From positions 72,354,001 through 72,418,000 of the forward strand of contig CM034546.1 of the NCBI GenBank assembly GCA_020055645.1: a DNA stretch of 64,000 nt, in the 5' to 3' direction. The notes under the pieces are model-generated. The model searched no databases. It had not been told where the DNA came from and saw only the letters and a list, made by a program, of their open reading frames with translations. The DNA comes from Tomocerus qinae. Taxonomy: Eukaryota; Arthropoda; Collembola; Entomobryomorpha; Tomoceridae. Below are positions 1-7,805 of the stretch, piece by piece. The position numbers and the translations under genes were made by a program. Numbering within the stretch: position 1 is the stretch's first letter; every line of letters begins with the position of its first letter.

Positions 1-1
1 A

Positions 2-418
2 TTTCTACGTCAACGTGGATCTGGATTAGGTGGAATCTTTGGTTCCTTTTTTCGACGTTTAATACCATTTGCTAGAAACTATATTCTTCCAGCAACGAAA
101 AAGTATGTATTACCTCACGCAACAAATGTAATAAAAAACGTTGCTAGTGATACTATTAATGGACACAATATTGGAGAGAGTATAAAAACTCATGGAAAAC
201 AAGCAGCTAAAAACACATTTAATAACATAAGACATGATATTTTGAATCAATCGGGCAGTGGACGTTCGAGGAAGAGGAAGTCAAGAAAATCGTCTCTCTC
301 AATAACAAGTGGACAGTCAAAGAAGAGGAAGTCAAGAAAATTATCTTTCTCAATCCCAACTAAAGCAAGAAAAAATAAAAAACGAAAATATAATCAAGCC
401 AGGTTATCAATATTTTGA
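2..418 (+). CDS. Small basic capsid-associated protein (adenovirus core/pVI-like), 5' end missing
   Basis: An open frame enters from the left edge and stops at TGA 416-418, giving 138 visible residues. It begins with a Gly/Ser-rich, phenylalanine-rich segment (RGSGLGGIFGSFFRRLIPFA), which would form a short amphipathic helix. The C-terminal half has repeated Arg/Lys clusters such as RSRKRKSRK and KKRKSRK, suited to DNA binding or nuclear import. Small proteins of this type are commonly found immediately upstream of the capsid gene in Polintons and adintoviruses, and they are compared with adenovirus pX/pVI. The stop codon is followed after five bases by the ATG of the capsid gene. The frame lacks its start because of the window edge. 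The family is assigned from composition and position, so the exact role is inferred. Confidence 0.6.
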   Translation, partial: FLRQRGSGLGGIFGSFFRRLIPFARNYILPATKKYVLPHATNVIKNVASDTINGHNIGESIKTHGKQAAKNTFNNIRHDILNQSGSGRSRKRKSRKSSLSITSGQSKKRKSRKLSFSIPTKARKNKKRKYNQARLSIF

Positions 419-423
419 AAAAA

Positions 424-1749
424 ATGCCACGTCAATCTTTAAACCAAGCACCTAACTTTATACGTGCTGAAACTGATATATTTACTGAAAGTGGTTATGA
501 CATGACAATTACCCATAGTTACAATGTTGAATACCATTCACAAAATAATTTAAATGACAGAGGTGCTCCTTTATCGTTTTATATTCCCGGGAATGATATT
601 CATTATACTGATTTTACAGAAGCCAAATTACTGGTTCGATGTAAAATTGTAGATGGAAAACATTCGCCCCCAATTAAACTCCCAAAAATTACTGACCAAA
701 CCAAGTTTGCATATGGTCCAGTTAATAATTTTGGCCATTCAATGTTCTCTTCTATTGTTGTAAAATACAAAGACAATGAAGTTACCCACAAGAACCCATA
801 TTATCCTTATCGAGCTTATTTAGAACTACTATTATCGTATGGAAAAGAATACAAAAAGACACAAGCTGAAACACAAATTTACTATCCATTCACTGAAGAC
901 AATTCCGGTTGGGTAAAGCGTCAACAAATTGCAGAAGAGTCAAAAGAATTTGAATCAATAATAAGACCACATTGTGAAATTTTTATGCAACCTAGATTTT
1001 TTGTTCCAGGTGTTGATGTAAGGATTGATATGTATCGATCAAGCGATGAATTTTGTATAAGTTCGATGGGGACTGAGCATACCAATTACAAACCTCAACT
1101 AGAAATCCTCGAGGCAAAATTAATTGTTACCAAACATGCATTATTACCATCTTTGGCTTTGAATCATATAAAGACATGGAATGCTGGTCATGATGTTGTG
1201 TATCCCCAAAGAGAAAATGAAATGAAAACGTATGCCATACCTAAAGGACAACTACAACATACTAATGAAACACTTTTATCAGGTCTATTACCCGACAGAA
1301 TTGTATTGGCATTGGTTCGCAGTGATGCGATAAATGGAGCATACAATAAAAACCCATTTGAACTTACTCATTTCAATTTGTCCAACCTAACTGTCAAGAT
1401 GAATGGAGAGCAACATGTTACAAAAGCTATGGATCTTGACTTTGACAACAACCGCTTTGCTCAAGCCTACATGGCAATGTTTGAAAATATGGGTATTGCT
1501 CACTGTGACACTTGTATTGACATAACTAAAGCAATGTACAAAAAATGCTCATCATTGTTTGTCTATGATTTTAAACACGTTCGTGATGCCTTTTCACCCC
1601 CACGTCATGGTAATATATCAATAAATTTTCAATTTAAAACTGCACTTGCTGAAAGTATAACAGTCATATGTTATGCAGAGTATCAATCAGTTCTATACAT
1701 CAACAAGGACAAGCAAGTACACAAGAAAGATTACTCTAAAGAGTTTTGA
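424..1749 (+). CDS. Polinton major capsid protein (double jelly-roll, hexon-like)
   Basis: The product is 442 residues counted from ATG 424. The frame is open slightly further upstream, but only through a TTG. The sequence (start region PRQSLNQAPNFIRAETDIF, central HKNPYYPYRAYLELLLSYG, late VYDFKHVRDAFSPPRHGNIS) has the pattern I associate with the Polinton capsid protein that is often annotated as an F54H12.2-like uncharacterised protein in animal genomes. By family it should fold as a double jelly roll and build a pseudo-hexameric capsid. It sits between the basic capsid-associated ORF and the protease, all on the plus strand, which is the usual morphogenesis block. No internal break is visible. 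The identification rests on family resemblance and gene order and not on a catalytic motif. Confidence 0.85.
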   Translation: MPRQSLNQAPNFIRAETDIFTESGYDMTITHSYNVEYHSQNNLNDRGAPLSFYIPGNDIHYTDFTEAKLLVRCKIVDGKHSPPIKLPKITDQTKFAYGPVNNFGHSMFSSIVVKYKDNEVTHKNPYYPYRAYLELLLSYGKEYKKTQAETQIYYPFTEDNSGWVKRQQIAEESKEFESIIRPHCEIFMQPRFFVPGVDVRIDMYRSSDEFCISSMGTEHTNYKPQLEILEAKLIVTKHALLPSLALNHIKTWNAGHDVVYPQRENEMKTYAIPKGQLQHTNETLLSGLLPDRIVLALVRSDAINGAYNKNPFELTHFNLSNLTVKMNGEQHVTKAMDLDFDNNRFAQAYMAMFENMGIAHCDTCIDITKAMYKKCSSLFVYDFKHVRDAFSPPRHGNISINFQFKTALAESITVICYAEYQSVLYINKDKQVHKKDYSKEF

Positions 1750-1754
1750 AAAAC

Positions 1755-2234
1755 ATGAATTCTTTAGAGATTTATGAAATAATGAAAAATATGTTTAAGC
1801 GTAAAAAATGTATGTACCGTGTACTAGCATGTGACGAATTGGCCAGTTTAAATATAATTACTTATCCCGTATGTCTCTGTGTAAATAATCAAACTAAGGA
1901 TCAACCTGGAGAACATTGGCTTGGAATATACATCCCAAATATAAATGGACCTATGAATTTCTTTGACTCATTTGGATTAGGAATGGACTTTTATGGCTCA
2001 TACTTTAAACATTTTGCAAAAAAGTTAAAAATGAATGTAGTTGAAAACAAAATTTGTCTACAAGATATGCAATCAAATCTCTGTGGTTTGTATGTTTTAC
2101 ATTTCCTTTATAAAAGATTATGTGGTTACAATTTAATGTCAATTTATCACGGATTCACTAAAAATATGAGAAAAAATGATATGATTGTACAACGGTTATA
2201 TTTGTTTAATCGTTCTTTATTTAATAAAATGTAA
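1755..2234 (+). CDS. Polinton maturation protease (adenain-like cysteine protease)
   Basis: The product is 159 residues from ATG 1755, five bases after the capsid stop codon. The catalytic elements are visible in order: His54 in GEHWLGIYI, Asp71 in NFFDSFG, and the Gln106/Cys110 pair in MQSNLCGLYVLHFL. This is the H-D-Q-C layout of adenovirus protease and of the wider C5/ULP1 group. In Polintons it is thought to cleave capsid precursors during maturation. Length and motif spacing are normal for the family. The gene ends 31 bp before the convergent gene that finishes at 2266. Confidence 0.92.
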   Translation: MNSLEIYEIMKNMFKRKKCMYRVLACDELASLNIITYPVCLCVNNQTKDQPGEHWLGIYIPNINGPMNFFDSFGLGMDFYGSYFKHFAKKLKMNVVENKICLQDMQSNLCGLYVLHFLYKRLCGYNLMSIYHGFTKNMRKNDMIVQRLYLFNRSLFNKM

Positions 2235-2265
2235 ACATTGAATACAAAATAATAAATTTTAAAAA

Positions 2266-3111
2266 TCAATATGCTTGCCATGGTACGTGTTGCTTTTTTG
2301 TTCTCACACTTCGCCGAATATTATTTTCTTTGACCTCATTTACCATCCTTTTGACAGGTTCATATCTTCGTCCACGATTGCTGCTGAAACTGTCATCAGA
2401 TGTTTTATGTCTTTTATTAATCATTATTTTTAAATCAGATTTTCGTTTCCATTTATTATCACTTCCTTTTGAACCCTCAATTTCATTTAATGAAGATAAT
2501 TTTAATTTCTTTTTATCGGCAATAGTAAGGTTTTCAACATAGTCCTCCCATCGATCATCTTCTGTATTGTCTGTTACACCATTGTGTTTTCCTCTTTTTC
2601 GACCAGGAAATATTTTTGGTTTTTGTGGTAACAACCAAGGCTCGGCGGGTGACAATTTTTTTGCATAGAAAGGGGAATTATCAGGATAAAGTCTATTGTC
2701 ATGAATGCTACTTTTTTCTTTTTTGATTTTTTGAATTTTTCGTTTCTTAGTTTCGTCCTGAATCTCAGATTCTAGTCTTCTCTTACGATCAATCAATTTT
2801 ACAGGACGAGACTCCTCATTGATTTCAGCTGCTGGTAAGTTGTCAGGAATCTCATTGACTTTTGGTTGAGGGTCGTCATTTGTTTCAGAATTTTCATTTT
2901 TCTCAGAGTTTACATTCTTGACTAAAAGAGGTCGATTTTCCTGATTCAATCTTTTCTGTTCCAAATTTCGTGCTTGTTCTTGATAAAGTAACAATTTAGC
3001 ATCATCAGGAAGTTTACTAGATAATATTTTATTGTCATCTGCATTTAAATCGTTCATTTTCATAAATAATTGGAAAAGCATATCGGGAACCAATCTCATT
3101 TTGTTAACCAT
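2266..3111 (-). CDS. Conserved-type Polinton basic protein of unknown function
   Basis: The 281-residue product starts at ATG 3111; a second in-frame ATG lies at 3099. The N-terminus has a short hydrophobic helix (MRLVPDMLFQLFMKMNDLN) followed by a PDDAKLLLYQEQ segment. The rest is hydrophilic and rich in Lys, Arg, Glu and Asn, with nuclear-localisation-like clusters such as RKRRLESEIQDETKKRKIQK. The C-terminus has RRSVRTKKQHVPW followed by QAY. Proteins with this layout accompany the small basic membrane-active protein in other Polintons, and that gene lies directly upstream here on the same strand. The function is unknown; a core or DNA-binding role is only a guess from charge. Confidence 0.6.
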   Translation of the reverse strand: MVNKMRLVPDMLFQLFMKMNDLNADDNKILSSKLPDDAKLLLYQEQARNLEQKRLNQENRPLLVKNVNSEKNENSETNDDPQPKVNEIPDNLPAAEINEESRPVKLIDRKRRLESEIQDETKKRKIQKIKKEKSSIHDNRLYPDNSPFYAKKLSPAEPWLLPQKPKIFPGRKRGKHNGVTDNTEDDRWEDYVENLTIADKKKLKLSSLNEIEGSKGSDNKWKRKSDLKIMINKRHKTSDDSFSSNRGRRYEPVKRMVNEVKENNIRRSVRTKKQHVPWQAY

Positions 3112-3145
3112 CTTTTTGCTAATAGTCCAAGAACAGTCGAGAGAA

Positions 3146-3430
3146 TTAGTGGTAAAAAGGCTCCCCCCTTTGAATTAAAATTTTCCTTTTTGCTTCTAAT
3201 GGAACTTTGGTTTCAAATGCAATCTTTTTTATTGTTCTCTGAAGAGGTTTTAAACGTTTAACTTTATTTTCACTGATAGGTACGTTTCTGTTACAAACAT
3301 TAAGTGTTGCTTCACAGATTGAACAAAGTTGATCTGGTGTTGCTGATGCTAGAATTTGTTTTCTATATTTATTATTACAACGAAGGTACTTGTGTAGAAA
3401 CCTGTAGTTTGCCTTTATTCGCTTGACCAT
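3146..3430 (-). CDS. Polinton small basic protein, C-terminal hydrophobic tail out of frame
   Basis: The 94-residue frame starts at ATG 3430. It contains a Cys pair motif (QLCSICEATLNVC), then a basic region (KVKRLKPLQRTIKKI) and an ILIQRG segment just before the stop. In related Polintons that segment is followed by a Gly-Phe-rich hydrophobic tail thought to interact with membranes. Here the frame ends early, directly after a run of six C on the plus strand (3163-3168). The alternative frame after this run encodes a strongly hydrophobic stretch and ends at the start of the next gene. The gene is therefore either broken by one base in a homopolymer, expressed by -1 ribosomal slippage on the G run, or mis-sequenced. 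Its role in the virion is inferred. Confidence 0.6.
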   Translation of the reverse strand: MVKRIKANYRFLHKYLRCNNKYRKQILASATPDQLCSICEATLNVCNRNVPISENKVKRLKPLQRTIKKIAFETKVPLEAKRKILIQRGEPFYH

Positions 3431-3537
3431 GATGTTACCAGTTTCATTGTCAAAGTACGACTGACAATTAAATCAAGCAAGAACAAGTTAAATAGTTTCG
3501 TTTATAAAATTTCGATTCAGTTTAAAACCAGACAGTC

Positions 3538-4461
3538 ATGGATAACGTCACTAAAGAATATACTAATTTAAGAAAGCCGGGTGCATATTCCAGTCTTACT
3601 GGATTTCTAAAAAGTTCAAAAACCAAATATCGTAATGTAGATCAAGTAAAAAAACAACTGTCAAAGATTCCTGGCTATGCATTACATTTTCCTGCACGAA
3701 AAAGATTTAAAAGAAGGCGCGTAATAGTTTACGGAATTGATGACCAATGGGCAATGGATTTATTAGATATTAGGAAATGGAACAAGTCAAATTATAGAAA
3801 AAACTTCATATTATGTGTTATTGATGTATTCTCAAAAATGGCTTGGTTGGAAGCATTACCAAATAAAAATGCAGACACGGTTTTAAAAGCTTTTCTTAGA
3901 ATTCTAAAGCGCAGCAAACGTAAATGTAAAAATCTTCAATCTGACTTGGGAACCGAATTTATTAACTCAAAAATGAAAAAAATGGCGGCAGATTATAATA
4001 TAAATCATTTCGTTGTTCATTCTCCAATGAAATGTAGTATTGCTGAAAGATTCTTTAGAACACTTGGTCAAAAGATATCTAGATATATGACACAGCATAA
4101 TACAAAACGATTTATAAACAAATTAAAAAATTTTGAGTTTTTATATAATAATTCATATCACAGAAGTATAAAGATGAAACCCGTTGAGGTGAATAAGAAG
4201 AATGAAATTGATGTAGGTTATAATTTATATGGAAAAGTTACTAAAAACAGCAAACCTCAATTTGAAATAGGTGATAGGGTACTAAAAGCGCGCGAAAAAA
4301 CAATATTTGAAAAAGGATATACGAAATATTTTGATAATAAAGTATTCTATATAAGAGACATCAAATTGTCTAACCCACCAACGTATTATCTAAAGAATGA
4401 AGAGGGAGAAGAATTAAAGGGCGGTTACTATAAACAGGAACTACAAAAGGTATATGAATAA
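3538..4461 (+). CDS. Polinton retrovirus-like (rve) DDE integrase
   Basis: The product is 307 residues from ATG 3538. The N-terminus carries the helix-rich region typical of this group (YTNLRKPGAYSSLTGFL). The catalytic core has Asp74 in QWAMDLLDI, Asp136 in LQSDLGTEFI and Glu170 in SPMKCSIAERFFRT, the D,D-35-E type triad. The C-terminal part (FEIGDRVLKAR ... VFYIRDI ... YYLKNEEGEELKGGYY) is the SH3-like domain usual for Polinton integrases, which resemble C. elegans F54H12.3. The enzyme would join element ends to host DNA. The frame is intact, with no frameshift or missing catalytic residue. Confidence 0.95.
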   Translation: MDNVTKEYTNLRKPGAYSSLTGFLKSSKTKYRNVDQVKKQLSKIPGYALHFPARKRFKRRRVIVYGIDDQWAMDLLDIRKWNKSNYRKNFILCVIDVFSKMAWLEALPNKNADTVLKAFLRILKRSKRKCKNLQSDLGTEFINSKMKKMAADYNINHFVVHSPMKCSIAERFFRTLGQKISRYMTQHNTKRFINKLKNFEFLYNNSYHRSIKMKPVEVNKKNEIDVGYNLYGKVTKNSKPQFEIGDRVLKAREKTIFEKGYTKYFDNKVFYIRDIKLSNPPTYYLKNEEGEELKGGYYKQELQKVYE

Positions 4462-4478
4462 GAAGCACATTCATCAGT

Positions 4479-4796
4479 ATGGCTTTGAACCTGTTACACT
4501 TACTTTGCAACGGTAGAAATCTATCTTGTCCATTTCCAGTTCGAAATTGTAAGTGCAATTGTTGTGTTAAAAAATCAAACTATAATCAATATCTAAGGGA
4601 CATAAAAGATTATACTCCCTCTGAAAACGAAATTCCAGTGAATATAACTGACAAAGTTATTGTATATTACGATATAGAAAAGCGAGTATTTGTTTTACAT
4701 CATATAATAAAACGTAAAAAGATACAAACGGAAAACTTTACAAACGTTTTATACTATCTACATCGTAATGGAGTCATCAATATTAAAAGGTTGTGA
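4479..4796 (+). CDS. Unrecognised 105-residue Polinton protein with an N-terminal cysteine cluster
   Basis: The ATG is 17 bases after the integrase stop codon. The N-terminal third is rich in cysteine (CPFPVRNCKCNCC), which could bind metal. The remainder is a mixed beta/alpha-looking stretch with DKVIVYYDIEKRVFVLHHII. The last 29 bases overlap the next ORF in a different frame. I recognise no family. The compact arrangement with the integrase and the PPP1R15-like ORF suggests a shared transcript. Confidence 0.55.
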   Translation: MALNLLHLLCNGRNLSCPFPVRNCKCNCCVKKSNYNQYLRDIKDYTPSENEIPVNITDKVIVYYDIEKRVFVLHHIIKRKKIQTENFTNVLYYLHRNGVINIKRL

Positions 4797-4992
4797 CGGG
4801 AAGAAACGTGTTAGCTTTGTTGAACAGGTTGAAACGTGTTTTGTTCCAAAACATGATGAAACAAGAACAAAATATTGGGAATATTTCTACATCGACTCCT
4901 TACGGTTCAAGGACCGTATTTCAAAAGTGGAATGTGTATTAGATCCTATTCTTAGAAAAAAGATTGACGTCATTCCACTTGTGCGTCATTAA
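4768..4992 (+). CDS. PPP1R15 (GADD34/CReP)-like PP1-recruiting protein
   Basis: The product is only 74 residues, from ATG 4768. Residues 12-17 read KKRVSF and contain a canonical RVxF docking motif for protein phosphatase 1 (R14-V15-S16-F17). It is followed by a hydrophobic stretch with the spacing seen in PPP1R15 proteins, then by W37, F40, D43, R46-F47 and R50-I51. This W..F..D..RF..RI pattern is the hallmark of the eIF2alpha-phosphatase domain of GADD34 and CReP and of the viral mimics ICP34.5 and DP71L. Such proteins direct PP1 to phosphorylated eIF2alpha and so restore translation during the host stress or antiviral response. The ORF is little more than that minimal domain. It overlaps the preceding ORF by 29 bases. 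The match is by eye; function is inferred from family. Confidence 0.7.
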   Translation: MESSILKGCDGKKRVSFVEQVETCFVPKHDETRTKYWEYFYIDSLRFKDRISKVECVLDPILRKKIDVIPLVRH

Positions 4993-5077
4993 TAAGTTAG
5001 AATAAAAACAGGTTTGTGAATCCAAGAAATTAACACAGTTGGTCAAGCAGTCTATCTGTAAGCAACTCACTCTCACA

Positions 5078-5881
5078 ATGGAAGCCGAAAGTCAAATGTT
5101 GGTTGATCATGAAGATCATCATACATCCGGGACTGACGAGACAGGTTTTTCTACCCAAAAAAAGGAGACGGAGAAGAAAAAACTACCAGAAGAAGAGGGA
5201 ATGTCGGAAGCAGAATTGTTTTATATCAAAATACGTAAAGCCGAGTTCAGTGAAATCTACCGAGGTGGACAATTTAGTGCACCTAATGTCGACTCTAAAA
5301 TTGGGAAATTGACTTTGTCTTTTTCCAAGTTTGGTGGAAATAGTGTGTTTATTCACATGAGAAGAAAGCATTACGATGTTACCTCAGAATACTTTAACTG
5401 TCCATTGGCATCGTTGGACTCACTAATGAAGGCGCTAATGAGAGATACTCTCATTGACCAATATCTGTCTTCTACTTATCCTAGCTACGAATGGAGGCAG
5501 CGTCCAACATTTTGCCCGGGATCTATCATGATTGTGAGATATACACGGGAAAAACGACCGGAACTGACTGGATTTCGACTGCAAAGAAATACTTTTACTG
5601 GCAAAACATTGTTTATACATTTTGCAATTCATGAAATTCCGTACATAATTCACAAATTTTCGCAATTTCAAAAGATGAACATCATGGCGACTATAAAAGA
5701 AATGCAAGAAGAACATAAAATTCCAGATGAGCAATTTTTAAAAATCCAAGACCAACCCGAGCCGATGGATGAAGACAAAATTGACAACTTTTCAAGTGAT
5801 TGCCAAACCCAATGTCCACATTTAAAACGGACACAGGATGAATCAGCAGACGAACCCAAAACGAAAAAAATATGTTATTAA
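5078..5881 (+). CDS. Polinton accessory protein, paralogue of the 6354-7784 product
   Basis: Counted from ATG 5078 the product is 267 residues; the open frame reaches a little further upstream without an ATG. The N-terminal 55 residues are acidic and Lys/Glu-rich. A globular core follows, running from about SKIGKLTLSFSKF to FAIHEIPYIIHKF. The tail is acidic, with EPMDEDKID and a basic ending (PKTKKICY). The core lines up with residues about 55 to 190 of the next gene: GKL(T/I)(L/I)S, then MI or LRF plus a Tyr/Lys-rich segment, then GF(R/K)L, then CIHFWFHE against FIHFAIHE. The two genes are therefore probably an old tandem duplication. No enzyme motif is visible, and the function is unknown. 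AATAAA-type signals follow the stop (near 5895 and 5914). Confidence 0.65.
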   Translation: MEAESQMLVDHEDHHTSGTDETGFSTQKKETEKKKLPEEEGMSEAELFYIKIRKAEFSEIYRGGQFSAPNVDSKIGKLTLSFSKFGGNSVFIHMRRKHYDVTSEYFNCPLASLDSLMKALMRDTLIDQYLSSTYPSYEWRQRPTFCPGSIMIVRYTREKRPELTGFRLQRNTFTGKTLFIHFAIHEIPYIIHKFSQFQKMNIMATIKEMQEEHKIPDEQFLKIQDQPEPMDEDKIDNFSSDCQTQCPHLKRTQDESADEPKTKKICY

Positions 5882-6021
5882 TTTTTTCTTGTAAATAAAA
5901 AATTTTGATGTAAATAAAATTTCGAACTTAAAGGATTTGTTTTTGTGTATACGTATATCATCATATAATATAGAATTCCGACTAAGCATACGTCATTCAT
6001 GTTTGCATACTCGGACACGTT

Positions 6022-6120
6022 TAAACTTGTTTCATCATGTTCAGGTAGGTTTCATCATGTTACACTCTCGAATAGGTTTAAACTTGTTTCATCATGTTAC
6101 AAACTTGTTTCATCATCCTC
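6022..6120 (+). repeat. Four direct repeats of a GTTTCATCATGTT motif upstream of the promoter
   Basis: The core GTTTCATCATGTT occurs at 6029-6041, 6049-6061 and 6086-6098, and a partial copy begins at 6107. Two of the copies are preceded by the longer block GTTTAAACTT. The repeats lie 60 to 150 bases upstream of a TATA box in an otherwise non-coding gap, so they could be binding sites for a transcription factor. That role is inferred. Confidence 0.6.
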
Positions 6121-6178
6121 GGTCAGGTACGTACATTATTCCCAACGTTCTTTGACTTAAAATAGCATCATGGCTAGG

Positions 6179-6293
6179 TATAAAAGCAGTTGACAATTTC
6201 TTGTTTCTCATCACATCCACAAATTCACTCTTACAAGTAACAACTCAGGACATGGACAGTCAGAAGTTGGAATCAGAGGTCGACCCACGTTAA
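6179..6293 (+). promoter_or_regulatory. TATA-box promoter and leader with a 13-codon upstream ORF
   Basis: TATAAAAG at 6179-6186 is the best TATA box in the gap between the two paralogous accessory genes. Transcription would be expected to start about 30 bases downstream, giving a leader of roughly 140 bases before ATG 6354. The leader contains a short upstream ORF from ATG 6252 to TAA 6291-6293, which could reduce or regulate downstream translation. The promoter call is from the motif only. Confidence 0.5.
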
Positions 6294-6353
6294 TAAGGAC
6301 ATAACCAACCCGACATTTGGTATACTTCTAACGAGTCTTTCGTAGTACCGAAA

Positions 6354-7784
6354 ATGGATCATCTGAATACTACAGCCATGGAGGCAGAGTATAAATTAAG
6401 AAGATCGATGGACGAAGAGACCGTTTTTGATCCTGAGGAGGACTGGGGATTGAAATATCCACCCATAATTCAAAATTATGTTGACTCAAATCGTCTCTTA
6501 CCATTACCCTACCTTGGAAAATTGATCATCTCTGTGGACGATAACGAAATAATCTCTATGATGAGATGTCAATATGGGAGGAAGATTGAAGAATTACGAT
6601 TTCATAAAGGTGGCATTGAAAAAGTTTTACTTGCAATTAGAAAGAGTGTGGTTGACGACAGACTAACGAAACTTCTTCCGTTTTACGAGATTTTTCTCAA
6701 TGACAAAGCAATTTCGGATTTTCCAAGTTTGCGGTTACGATTTATCAAGCAAAAAGTTGGAGACAAATTGCTGGGTTTCAAATTGTATGTTCCTGATCAA
6801 CCAGAGAAGCAACTGTGTATTCATTTTTGGTTCCACGAAAGTTCAAGAATTATGGAACTATTGGATTTGTACACAAATTATCATGTACCTCGGGAAAAAT
6901 ATGCTGAGGATGATCAATTTTATTGGTTATCGACTCGTCAGCCATACAAATGTCTTCATGATAATGGTCAATCGATACTCAGTAAAGGAATATTGGTTCC
7001 ACCTAATATCTCATCTTTATGCCCAAAATATTGTCAGTGTAGACTAAAGATGAGAACCCAGAAAGAAATGAAACAACTTGCAAGAGTTAAAAAGATGAAA
7101 TCGATTGCAACCGAATTGGAAGGTTTAATTGCAGCATCTAGTAAACTCAAAAAAGAATTTGACAAAGAGAAGTTTACAAAGATTATAGAAGATTCGATCG
7201 TTGAGAGGAATAACCGTTGGCAGAGAAAGAAGGTCATGTTGGAGCAGGATTCTGAGGAGGAAGACGTTTGTGGAATTAGACCGTGGCCAGTTGAGCAATT
7301 AAAGATACATAAACGAAAGAAGATTGCAGAAGATATAGTTGCAAATTGTGATAAAGCACAAAAAGATTTCGCCAAGATGCTTGTGGTGGATAGTCTTTTG
7401 AAATTGCCGAATGCAGATCGTATATTAGCTGCTATGAAAATCGATATAGAAGAATCCGAAGGAGAAGACGTGTGTGGAATCCAGCCAGCTAAGAAACCAG
7501 AAACTGACGTTTGTGAATCATCTGAGTGTCACAAATTGAAAACAGAAAAACGTTTGGAGGATGAAGAAGAGGATGGGGAAGACGTTTGTGGAATTCGACC
7601 ATGGCCAGTTGAACGTTTAAAAACATGTAAACGTTTAAAATACGACGAAGAGGACACTTGTAGCATTCGTTGTTCAGAAGAGTCTGACAGTGATGACGTT
7701 GTTTATGGAATTAGAGTGAGGAAGGATATATTTAGCGACTCTGATGACGACAACGATTTTTCGAATAAAACCTCAACCTCCTGA
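6354..7784 (+). CDS. Polinton accessory protein with repeated EDVCGI(R/Q)PWPVE motifs
   Basis: The product is 476 residues from ATG 6354. Residues about 55-190 form a globular region (GKLIISVDDNEIISMM to QLCIHFWFHESSRIM) that matches the core of the preceding gene product. A cysteine-containing linker (CPKYCQCRLK) and a basic helix follow. The C-terminal third is acidic and carries a repeated short motif: EEDVCGIRPWPVEQLK near residue 301, GEDVCGIQPA near 370, GEDVCGIRPWPVERLK near 408, EEDTCSIRC near 432 and a degenerate DDVVYGIRV near 447. Such regularly spaced linear motifs in a disordered acidic tail look like a multivalent docking site for a host partner. No known domain is recognised, and the function is unknown. 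Confidence 0.65.
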   Translation: MDHLNTTAMEAEYKLRRSMDEETVFDPEEDWGLKYPPIIQNYVDSNRLLPLPYLGKLIISVDDNEIISMMRCQYGRKIEELRFHKGGIEKVLLAIRKSVVDDRLTKLLPFYEIFLNDKAISDFPSLRLRFIKQKVGDKLLGFKLYVPDQPEKQLCIHFWFHESSRIMELLDLYTNYHVPREKYAEDDQFYWLSTRQPYKCLHDNGQSILSKGILVPPNISSLCPKYCQCRLKMRTQKEMKQLARVKKMKSIATELEGLIAASSKLKKEFDKEKFTKIIEDSIVERNNRWQRKKVMLEQDSEEEDVCGIRPWPVEQLKIHKRKKIAEDIVANCDKAQKDFAKMLVVDSLLKLPNADRILAAMKIDIEESEGEDVCGIQPAKKPETDVCESSECHKLKTEKRLEDEEEDGEDVCGIRPWPVERLKTCKRLKYDEEDTCSIRCSEESDSDDVVYGIRVRKDIFSDSDDDNDFSNKTSTS

Positions 7785-7805
7785 CCAACCGAGCATCATT
7801 TCACC

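Noticed and set aside
7500-7530. Rb-binding LxCxE motif in the accessory proteins
   Set aside because: Cys-Glu pairs such as VCESSEC are present, but no true L-x-C-x-E spacing is found.
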